From: Burkholderiales bacterium
Lineage (GTDB): Bacteria > Pseudomonadota > Gammaproteobacteria > Burkholderiales > Usitatibacteraceae
NCBI GenBank assembly: GCA_019634955.1
Contig: JAHCAK010000025.1
Span: forward strand, 1 to 64,000
Reading direction: 5' to 3'
Length of the DNA: 64,000 nucleotides
Each line of letters opens with the position of its first letter. Position 1 is the first letter of the stretch. The notes under the pieces are model-generated. The model was not told the origin of the DNA and made no database searches. It was given only the letters and a program-made list of their open reading frames with translations. Of this stretch, positions 35,367 through 42,323 are shown piece after piece. The position numbers were made by a program, and so were the translations under genes.

Positions 35367-36601
35367 ACTTCCAGGTCCACGCTGCCGAAGGTGGCGACGC
35401 GCTCGCGCCGCAGGCGCGCCTGCGACGCCAGGGCCTCCATCGCGACCGCCACCGAGGCGCCGTCGGGGAACCGGTCCTTGCGGGCGATGGCCAGCAGCCG
35501 GTCGAGGAGAGCCTGCAGGTACGCGAGCGGCTCCGGCAGCGCCGGCCGCGGTCCCGCGACGTGCGCGGCGAAGAGCGCGGGCATCGTCTCCGCGCGGAAG
35601 GCCCGCTCTCCCGTGAGCATCTCGTAGAGGACGCAGCCGAGGCTGTAGATGTCCGAGCGTGCGTCGGCCCGCTCGCCGTTGAACTGCTCGGGGCTCATGT
35701 AGGCGGGCGTGCCGATCACGTGGCCGTGGGTGGTGAGGTCGTGGCTCTCCACGCGCCGGGCGATGCCGAAGTCCACGAGCGCGAGGCCGCCGTCCGCCCG
35801 GCGCATCAGGTTCGACGGCTTCACGTCCCGGTGCACGACGCCGGAGGCGTGCAGGGTTCCCAGCGCGCGCGCCACCTGCCGGCATTCCTCCAGCGCCCTT
35901 TCGGCGGGGAACGGCTTGCCGAGCTCCCGGGCGAGGCTGCCGCCCGGGAGGTACTCCATCGCGATGTAGAGGCAGTTGTCGTCGACGCCGTGGTCTATGA
36001 CCCGCGCGACGCCGGGATCGTCGAGCCCCTCGAGGATCGCGCACTCGCTCTGGAAGCGCGCGATGACGGCGGCCTGCCCGTCGAGGCTTTCGGGAATCAC
36101 GATCGTCTTCAGGGCGCATTCCTCGCCCGTGCGCGTCCTCACCGCGAGGTGCACGCTGCCCGAGCCGCCCTCGCCCAGGGGGCGCACCGTCCGGTATCCG
36201 GCGACGCGGACGCCTGCCGGCTTGCGGTCGGCGGCGGCCTGTTCCTGCCGCTGCTGGACGCAACGGCAGAGGTCCTCGCACGAGACCGGCTTGATCAGGA
36301 AATCGGCCGCCCGCAGCCCGAAGGCGCGGCGGTAGCTGGTTCGGTCCTCGACGCTCGACATGAAGATCACGGGCGGCGGGCAGGGGCCGAGGCACTCCCG
36401 CAGCGCGCCCGCCAGGCCGAAGCCGTCCATGCCGGGCATGTAGACGTCGGAGATGACGAGGTCGACATCGTTCTCGCGGGCCAGGCGCAGGCCGGCCTCG
36501 CCGTCCGCCGCGGTGAGGACGGCATGCCCGGCGCGCCCGAGACACAGCCGGGCGTGCTCGAGAACCAGGGGGTCGTCGTCGACGACGAGGATGCGGGACA
36601 T
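35363..36601 (-). CDS. Receiver-Ser/Thr protein kinase fusion
   Basis: 412-residue cytoplasmic protein. The receiver domain (about 1-120) has acidic residues VVDDD at 6-10, phospho-acceptor Asp52 in SDVYMPG and Lys in FLIKPVS. A Hanks-type kinase follows (about 140-395) with glycine loop GEGGSGSV, ATP-binding Lys in ALKTIV, catalytic HRDVKPSN, DFG and GTPAYMSPEQ. All catalytic residues are present. It lets a histidine kinase phosphorelay control Ser/Thr phosphorylation. The adjacent CHASE2 kinase, convergent with a 4-base overlap, is the obvious candidate donor. A TAGAAT -10-like box lies upstream at 36626-36631. There is no TM segment, so targets are cytoplasmic. Confidence 0.93.
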   Translation of the reverse strand: MSRILVVDDDPLVLEHARLCLGRAGHAVLTAADGEAGLRLARENDVDLVISDVYMPGMDGFGLAGALRECLGPCPPPVIFMSSVEDRTSYRRAFGLRAADFLIKPVSCEDLCRCVQQRQEQAAADRKPAGVRVAGYRTVRPLGEGGSGSVHLAVRTRTGEECALKTIVIPESLDGQAAVIARFQSECAILEGLDDPGVARVIDHGVDDNCLYIAMEYLPGGSLARELGKPFPAERALEECRQVARALGTLHASGVVHRDVKPSNLMRRADGGLALVDFGIARRVESHDLTTHGHVIGTPAYMSPEQFNGERADARSDIYSLGCVLYEMLTGERAFRAETMPALFAAHVAGPRPALPEPLAYLQALLDRLLAIARKDRFPDGASVAVAMEALASQARLRRERVATFGSVDLEV

Positions 36602-36625
36602 GGCGAGTGGGATGGTCCGGCCCCC

Positions 36626-36631
36626 ATTCTA
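36626..36631 (-). promoter_or_regulatory. TAGAAT -10-like box for the receiver-kinase gene
   Basis: TAGAAT on the minus strand lies 24 bases before the ATG at 36601. The same hexamer appears at 1253 and 44405 in other promoter positions. No -35 box is convincing. Confidence 0.35.
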
Positions 36632-36687
36632 GGCCCGGCCGCCGGGGGGCGGCCGCAAAAACTCGTAAACGCGGGCGGGGCGATCCG

Positions 36688-37482
36688 CTAGCGGCCCTTC
36701 TCGATGGCGCGGCGGGCGATGCGGTCCACCAGCCCCGGCGCGACGAGCTTGAGGAACATGCCCATCCTGCCGCGCAAGGTCATGACCACCTCCCGCTTCC
36801 TCGCCGCGATGGCCGCCAGCGTGATGCGGGCGCACTCCTGCACGCCCATCACCTCGCCCTCCTTCACCGGGCTCACGGCGATCGGCCTGCCGTCCGGGCC
36901 GGTGGCGTTCTCGCGGATGCCGGTGGAGACGAAGCCGGGGTAGATCATCGTGACGGTGACGCCCGAATCCGCGAGCTCGATGCGCAGCGTGTCGAAGAAC
37001 CCGCGCATCGCGTGCTTGGAGGCCGCGTACCCCGAGCGCGTGGGCACGCCCACGAGCGCCGTGAGGCTCGCGATGCCCACGAGGCGCCCGCGCGAGGCCT
37101 TGAGGTGCGGGAGCGCGTGATGCGTGCAGTAGACGGCGCCCAGGTAGTTCACCTGCATGATGCGCTCGAGGATCGCCATGTCGGCGATGTCCTCGAAGCG
37201 CGCCCACATCGTCGCGCCCGCGTTGTTCACGAGCGTGTCGATGCGGCCGAAGGCGGCGACGGTGCGCTCGACGAGCCGGCGGCAGTCTTCCTCCTTCGCC
37301 ACGTCGGCCACGATCACCTCGGCGCGGCCGCCCAGCGCGACGCACTCGGCGGCCACCTTCTCCAGCGCCTCCCGGTCGCGCGCCGCGAGCGCGAGGCACG
37401 CGCCCTGTGCCGCCAGCTGCCGCGCCAGCTCCGCGCCGATGCCCTTCGACGCGCCCGTGACTATCACCACGTTGCCCTTCAT
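36688..37482 (-). CDS. Short-chain dehydrogenase/reductase (SDR)
   Basis: 264-residue classical SDR, an NAD(P)-dependent oxidoreductase. The cofactor motif TGASKGIG lies near residues 9-16, NNAG near 87-90, the catalytic Ser in SLTALVG, and the YxxxK dyad in YAASKHA. An internal ATG at 37482 is preferred because GGGCGGGGA lies just upstream and the protein begins at the first beta strand. An ATG at 37509 would add nine residues without a ribosome site. The substrate is unknown. Part of its C-terminus is duplicated as a remnant at 29837-29980. The ATCCGTGTTC sequence repeats upstream (about 37498-37517). Confidence 0.9.
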   Translation of the reverse strand: MKGNVVIVTGASKGIGAELARQLAAQGACLALAARDREALEKVAAECVALGGRAEVIVADVAKEEDCRRLVERTVAAFGRIDTLVNNAGATMWARFEDIADMAILERIMQVNYLGAVYCTHHALPHLKASRGRLVGIASLTALVGVPTRSGYAASKHAMRGFFDTLRIELADSGVTVTMIYPGFVSTGIRENATGPDGRPIAVSPVKEGEVMGVQECARITLAAIAARKREVVMTLRGRMGMFLKLVAPGLVDRIARRAIEKGR

Positions 37483-37547
37483 GACATCCCCGCCCTCATC
37501 CGTGTTCATCCGTGTTCCCGCCCTTGGCCGGCATCACTCGCTGTCGG

Positions 37548-38765
37548 TCATTTCTCCGTTTCCGGATCCGGGATGTGGTTGAAGGCGATGTGCATCCCCC
37601 CGCGGTCGCGCGCCTTGTGCGCCGAGGCGAAGTACACCGCCTGCCTGCCGAAGCGCGCGTTCAGCTTGTCCAGCGTCTCGTAGAGGCTCTTCGCCTTCGA
37701 CTCGCCCGCGAAGAGCGAGCCCGTGTGCGAGGCCTCGGGCACGAGGTCGGAGAAGGCCATGCCCACCTGCAGGATCGTCCTCCGGTCCTTCGGCCGCCCG
37801 GCCCAGAGCTTCGCGAGCGCGTGCAGGAAGACGACCGTCTCCTGCGTGTCCACGAGCCGCAGGTCCGCGTCCCAGCGCGAGCCGTCGAGGTACTTGAGGC
37901 CCACCGAGAGGCGCGAGGCGTAGAACCCGGCCTTGCGAAGGCGCATCGCCGCCTTCTGCACCAGGCGGTCGAGGATCGCCGCCGCGTCCTCGGGGTTGCG
38001 CTTGTCGGGGGCCAGCACGCTCGAGTGCGAGATGGAGTGGGTGTCGCCGTCGCGGTGCGCCACCGCCTCGCCGCGCAACCGGTCGAACATCACCTCGCCG
38101 CCCACGCCGCCCCACACGGCGCGCAGCTCCTCGCGCGTGCGGCCGCAGAGGTCCTCGACCGTGCGGATGCCGTGGCGCGCGAGGCGCTTCTCCATCTGCT
38201 TGCCGATGCCGGAGAGGTCGCGAAGCTGCAGGCCGTAGAGCCGCTGCGGCAGCTCGTGGCGCTGGATCATCACCAGGCCGTCGGGCTTCATCATGTCGGA
38301 GGCGGTCTTGGCGATGAAGGTGTTGGGCCCGATGCCGATCGAGGTGCGCAGGCACTCGCCGATGGCGCCGCGAAGCGTCTCCTTCACCTTTCGAGCGATG
38401 GCGAGCGCGCGATCGGGCTCGCGCCACCGGCCCGTGAGCTCGCAATCCATCTCGTCGATGGAGAGGACCTCCCGCACGGGCACCACGGTGTCCACGGCGG
38501 CCACCGCGCGGTGGTGGAAGTCGATGTAGAGCGCGTGGCGTGCGAGCACCAGCTCGATCCCGGGGCAGAGCTTCTTCGCGTCCCCCACCTTCGTGCCCGT
38601 CTTCACGCCGAAGGTTTTCGCCTCCACGCTCGCGGCGATGCACACGGTGGTGTCGGCCATCATCGGCACCACGCCCACGGGGCGGCCGCGCAGGCGCGGC
38701 TCCACCTGCTGCTCCACCGAGGCGAAGTAGGAGTTGAAGTCGACGAGGAGCGAGCGCAGCGTCAT
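37548..38765 (-). CDS. Y-family DNA polymerase (DinB/Pol IV-like)
   Basis: 405-residue translesion polymerase that copies damaged DNA with low fidelity. The metal-binding Asp is in LLVDFNSYFASVEQ (about residue 9), the steric/fingers region in KTFGVKTGTKVGDAKKLCP, and the catalytic SIDE motif near 102-105. The helix-hairpin-helix thumb reads DLSGIGKQMEKRLARHGI (about 192-209), and a little-finger domain follows. It is longer than E. coli DinB (351) and lacks an obvious C-terminal beta-clamp peptide of the QLxLF type. It starts 10 bases after the GAF-domain gene and is probably co-transcribed with it. A LexA box was not recognised. Confidence 0.9.
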   Translation of the reverse strand: MTLRSLLVDFNSYFASVEQQVEPRLRGRPVGVVPMMADTTVCIAASVEAKTFGVKTGTKVGDAKKLCPGIELVLARHALYIDFHHRAVAAVDTVVPVREVLSIDEMDCELTGRWREPDRALAIARKVKETLRGAIGECLRTSIGIGPNTFIAKTASDMMKPDGLVMIQRHELPQRLYGLQLRDLSGIGKQMEKRLARHGIRTVEDLCGRTREELRAVWGGVGGEVMFDRLRGEAVAHRDGDTHSISHSSVLAPDKRNPEDAAAILDRLVQKAAMRLRKAGFYASRLSVGLKYLDGSRWDADLRLVDTQETVVFLHALAKLWAGRPKDRRTILQVGMAFSDLVPEASHTGSLFAGESKAKSLYETLDKLNARFGRQAVYFASAHKARDRGGMHIAFNHIPDPETEK

Positions 38766-38775
38766 CGACGCCGCT

Positions 38776-39267
38776 TCAGAGGTCGGTCGCCTCGGCGAAC
38801 GCGGCGACGAGGGCCTCCAGCCCGCGGGCGTCGTCCTCGTCGAAGCGCGCGGGGAGCGGGCTGTCGAGGTCGAGCACGCCCACGAGGCGGCCGCCCTTCA
38901 CGACGGGGACGACCACCTCGCTCGCGGAGGCGCTGTCGCAGGCGATGTGGCCCGGGAAGGCGTGCACGTCCGGCACCACGACCGTGCGCCGCGAAGCGGC
39001 GGCCGTGCCGCACACGCCCTTGCCCAGCGCGATGCGCACGCACGCGGGCTTGCCCTGGAAGGGGCCCAGCACGAGGCCGCCGTCCTTCAGCCAGTAGAAG
39101 CCGGCCCAGTTGAGGCCCGGCAGCGCGTGGAACAGCAGGGCGGCGAGGTTGGCGGAATTGGCCCCCGCGTCACGCTCGCCGGACAGCAGCGCGCGCGCCT
39201 GGGCGAGCAGGTCGGCGTATTGGGCGGGCTTGGCGGCCCCGGCGGCGGGAGGAGCGACGGCGAACAT
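38776..39267 (-). CDS. msrC: Free methionine-(R)-sulfoxide reductase (GAF domain)
   Basis: 163-residue cytoplasmic enzyme that reduces free methionine-(R)-sulfoxide using a thioredoxin system. The GAF domain has the YebR/fRMsr hallmarks FYWLKDGGLVLGPFQGKPACVRI and GKGVCGTAA. Three cysteines, C76, C86 and C110, are spaced 10 and 24 residues apart, exactly as C84, C94 and C118 of E. coli YebR, so the catalytic and resolving cysteines are intact. It lies directly upstream of the Y-family polymerase gene, combining protein-oxidation repair with DNA-damage tolerance. Confidence 0.93.
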   Translation of the reverse strand: MFAVAPPAAGAAKPAQYADLLAQARALLSGERDAGANSANLAALLFHALPGLNWAGFYWLKDGGLVLGPFQGKPACVRIALGKGVCGTAAASRRTVVVPDVHAFPGHIACDSASASEVVVPVVKGGRLVGVLDLDSPLPARFDEDDARGLEALVAAFAEATDL

Positions 39268-39298
39268 GGCGGGCGGTCCGGGGAGGGACGCCGCCAGC

Positions 39299-40438
39299 TT
39301 ACCACCGCGCCACGGCGCGATAGACGGCCACCGTTCGCTCCGCGCAGCGCGCCCAGGTGAACTCGCGCGCGCGCGCGGCCCCCGCCGCGGCGAGCCGCCC
39401 GCGCAGCGCCGCGTCCTCCAGCAGCGAGCGGAGCGCCTGCGCCATCGCGCCCTCGTCGTCGGGGTCGACGAGGAGCGCCGCGTCGCCCGCGACCTCGGGC
39501 AGGCACGAGGCGGTGGAGGTGACCACGGGCACGCCGCAGGCCATCGCCTCCACGACGGGAAGCCCGAAGCCCTCGTAGCGCGAGGGGTAGGCCACCGCGA
39601 GCGCGCCCGCGTACAGCAGGGGCAGGTCCTCCTGCGCGACGAACCCGAGGAAGCGCACGAGCCCCTCGCGCTCGAGGCGTTCCACCAGCGGCACGAGCGA
39701 ATCGGTGAGCCAGCCCTTCATCCCTGCGACCACCAGCGGCCGTCCGCCGCGCACCGCCTCCGGGAGCGAGGCCCACGCGCGCAGCGCGAGCACGAGGTTC
39801 TTGCGCGGCTCGAGCGTGCCCACGGAGAGGACATAGCCCCCGTGCGCGAGGCCGTGGCGCGCGAGAACGGCCGCCGTCGCCTCCGCGCCGCGCGGCGCGA
39901 ACTCCGCGCCCACGCCGAGGTGGATGGCCGTCACGCGCCGCGGGTCCAGCCCGAAGTGCCGGATGGCCTCCTCGCGCACCGTCTCGGAATCGGTGACCAC
40001 GTGCGCCGCGCGCGCGAGGGTGGCGGGCAGGTAGCGCGCGAGGTGCTCCAGCCGGTCCTTCGGGTGCGACTCGGGGTGGCGCACGAAGGAGAGGTCGTGC
40101 ACCGTCACCACGAGCGGCCCGTCCCACGGCAGCGCCACGTAGTTGGGCTCGTGGTAGACGTGCGGGCGCATGAGCCGCATGCCGCCGGAGAACATGAGCC
40201 GCTGGCCCGTGCGCGAGACGATGTACGGATACGGCACCACCTTCTTCACGACGCGCTTCACGTCATCGATGGCGGCCACGGGCGAGGTCACGGCCTTGCG
40301 GCCCCAGTGGCTCGCGTAGAAGTAGCGCGCCTCGACGTCGCCGCGCGCCTCGATGGCCGCCATCAGGCCGCGGATGTACTGGCCGACGCCGGTGAGCGGG
40401 GAGCGGAGCGGGACGGCGTTGACGGCGAGGCGAAGCAT
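39299..40438 (-). CDS. GT4-type glycosyltransferase
   Basis: 379-residue GT-B glycosyltransferase that transfers a sugar from a nucleotide donor, probably at the inner face of the membrane for polysaccharide or glycoconjugate assembly. The N-domain begins LRLAVNAVPLRSPLTGVGQYI. The C-domain contains VLSVGTLEPRKNLVLAL and the donor-binding EX7E region within YPSRYEGFGLPVVEAMACG. SCLPEVAGDAALLVDP is also typical of family 4. The ATG at 40438 is chosen over one 12 codons upstream because a GATAAT box lies 6 bases before it, which would give a leaderless message. The acceptor is unknown. Confidence 0.9.
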   Translation of the reverse strand: MLRLAVNAVPLRSPLTGVGQYIRGLMAAIEARGDVEARYFYASHWGRKAVTSPVAAIDDVKRVVKKVVPYPYIVSRTGQRLMFSGGMRLMRPHVYHEPNYVALPWDGPLVVTVHDLSFVRHPESHPKDRLEHLARYLPATLARAAHVVTDSETVREEAIRHFGLDPRRVTAIHLGVGAEFAPRGAEATAAVLARHGLAHGGYVLSVGTLEPRKNLVLALRAWASLPEAVRGGRPLVVAGMKGWLTDSLVPLVERLEREGLVRFLGFVAQEDLPLLYAGALAVAYPSRYEGFGLPVVEAMACGVPVVTSTASCLPEVAGDAALLVDPDDEGAMAQALRSLLEDAALRGRLAAAGAARAREFTWARCAERTVAVYRAVARW

Positions 40439-40444
40439 CGCGCG

Positions 40445-40450
40445 ATTATC
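40445..40450 (-). promoter_or_regulatory. GATAAT -10 box, probable leaderless transcript
   Basis: GATAAT on the minus strand lies 6 bases before the glycosyltransferase ATG at 40438, the same spacing as at the CHASE2 kinase gene (33027-33032). No Shine-Dalgarno sequence is present. Confidence 0.45.
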
Positions 40451-40483
40451 CCCGAGGACGGGGCCGCGCCGCACGCGCTCGCT

Positions 40484-42319
40484 TCAGGGCGCGGCCAGTT
40501 GCCAGGTGCCGCCGGGGTTCGGCAGGGGCAGGTACGCGGCCACGGCGGTGCCGTTCATGCGCCACAGGAAGGTGGTGCCGTCCGCGTGCCGCCACACGAG
40601 GTCGGCGCGTGTGTCGCCGTCGAGGTCCGCGATCGACTGCACCGTCCAGGCGGGCCCCGGGTCGCCCAGCGCCCCCGCGCCCGCGATGGCCGCGCCGCGC
40701 ATGAGCCACGCGTAGAGGCCGCCCGAGGGCGCGCGCCACAGGATGTCCTCGCGCCCGTCGCCATTGAAGTCGCCCGTGCCGGCGATCGTCCAGGCGGCGG
40801 GGTCCACGACGCCGGCCGAGGCGGCCGATCCGATCGCAGTGCCGTTCATGAACCAGAGGTAGAGCTCGCCGGTCGTGGCGTGCCGGAAGGCGATGTCGGC
40901 ACGGCCGTCGCCGTCGAAGTCGGCCACGGAGACGATCGCCCAGGCCGTGCCCGGATTGCCTGCGAGGCCCTGCGCGGCGATGCCGCCGCCGTGCATCAGC
41001 CACGCGTAGACGCTGCCGTCGGCGCCGCGCCAGACGAGGTCCGCGCGCCCGTTGCCGTCGAGGTCGCCCGCGCCGGCGAGCGTCCACTGCGCGGGGTCCA
41101 GGACGCCTAGGTCGGCGAAGCCGACCGGCGCGAGGCCGTCCAGCCGCCAGTAGTAGGTGCCGCCCGCGCTGCTTCGCCACACGAGGTCGCTCCTGCCGTC
41201 GCCATCGAGGTCGCCCGTGGCGGCGATGGACCATTCCGGCGGCACGAAGAACCAGTTCGCGCCCGACAGCGCGGCACCGTTCATGGTCCACCAAGAGAGG
41301 CCGCCGGCGGCATCGCGCCAGTAGAGGTCGCCGCGCACGTCGGCGTTCGCGTCGCCGCGGGCGGGGCTCGCGTTCGCGGCCTTGCCGGAGTTCGGGTCGA
41401 CCACCATCACGGCGGTGTCCACGGCCTCGAAGTCGGAGCCCTTGAGCACGTCGAGCTGGTGCAGCTCGTCGTCGTCCCAGCGCGGGTCGTGCGCGCCGGA
41501 GACGAACCAGTTGGAGCCGTTGTCCGCGAGGATGATGCCGTAGGTCTTCATGGCCTGCGCGATGGCGCGCGGGCGCGGCGAGAAGCCGGAGATATCCTTC
41601 GAGGCCTTGAGGCGGAAGCGCGCGCCCATCGGCGGGCGCGTGACGCTGGTGTTGCTCGAGGCGTCGTGGCGCGCCGGCCAAACGTGCGCCTTCTGCGTGA
41701 TGGAGGCGGTGAAGCGAAGCGCGTGGCGGATCTCGCCCGCGTTCGCCTCGTCGTAGCGGACCAGGCCCGGCAGGATCGGCAGGCCCGCCGCGTCGGCGGA
41801 AGTCCAGGTGTCCGGGCGCAGCGCGTGCGAGCGCAGGTCGAACACGGCGCCGGAGTACGCCGTCCAGCTCGCGCCGCCATTCTGCGGGAAGCTGTTGTAC
41901 AGCTCGTAGAGGAGGCAATTGTCGCGCTCGAGCACCAGCACGTGGCGGTCGCTCCCGGCCGGCGCCCCCGCGCCGCCCTCGATGGGCGCATCCGGCGGGA
42001 TGGGGTAGGGGCCCGGGTCGCTCTCGTCGCCCGCTTCCGAACCGAAGGCGATGGGCACCATCGGCTGCGTGCCCGGCACCGTCACGAAGGGAATGCCGAT
42101 GGGCGCGCCCAGGTAGAAGGTGCCGAAGTCCATGTGGAAGCCGGTGTTGGCGCCGATGGAGGCCACCCAGTCCGCGGAGCTCGCGTGCACGGGCAGCCGG
42201 TCGACGCGCGCGTTCCACGCGTTGTCGGGGCCGAAGACGGGGCAGCCGTCGAGCGCGACTTGCGCGCCCGCCGCGAGCGGGAGCGCGCCGGCGAGCAGGA
42301 TGGCAAGCGCGCGATGCAT
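40484..42319 (-). CDS. Secreted GPDNAWN-head/VCBS protein
   Basis: 611 residues: signal peptide (about 1-19), a head domain of about 280 residues, then a VCBS/FG-GAP module (about 320-611) ending TWQLAAP. The head has CPVFGPDNAWN, DWVASIG, DESDPGPYPIPPDAPIEGG, LPILPGLVRYDE, EIRHALRFTA, YGIILADNGSNW and WDDDELHQL. I recognise it as a conserved but uncharacterised secreted domain; its Asp/Glu/His-rich motifs look like an enzyme or sugar-binding site, but I cannot assign one. The module has six loops of the type DLDGDGRSD. The start is 4 bases after the stop of the NHL-VCBS gene, so the two form an operon. Confidence 0.85.
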   Translation of the reverse strand: MHRALAILLAGALPLAAGAQVALDGCPVFGPDNAWNARVDRLPVHASSADWVASIGANTGFHMDFGTFYLGAPIGIPFVTVPGTQPMVPIAFGSEAGDESDPGPYPIPPDAPIEGGAGAPAGSDRHVLVLERDNCLLYELYNSFPQNGGASWTAYSGAVFDLRSHALRPDTWTSADAAGLPILPGLVRYDEANAGEIRHALRFTASITQKAHVWPARHDASSNTSVTRPPMGARFRLKASKDISGFSPRPRAIAQAMKTYGIILADNGSNWFVSGAHDPRWDDDELHQLDVLKGSDFEAVDTAVMVVDPNSGKAANASPARGDANADVRGDLYWRDAAGGLSWWTMNGAALSGANWFFVPPEWSIAATGDLDGDGRSDLVWRSSAGGTYYWRLDGLAPVGFADLGVLDPAQWTLAGAGDLDGNGRADLVWRGADGSVYAWLMHGGGIAAQGLAGNPGTAWAIVSVADFDGDGRADIAFRHATTGELYLWFMNGTAIGSAASAGVVDPAAWTIAGTGDFNGDGREDILWRAPSGGLYAWLMRGAAIAGAGALGDPGPAWTVQSIADLDGDTRADLVWRHADGTTFLWRMNGTAVAAYLPLPNPGGTWQLAAP

Positions 42320-42323
42320 GGGC

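Noticed and set aside
37498-37517. ATCCGTGTTC direct repeats as an attachment site
   Set aside because: Only two short copies upstream of a housekeeping SDR gene, with no integrase or tRNA nearby.
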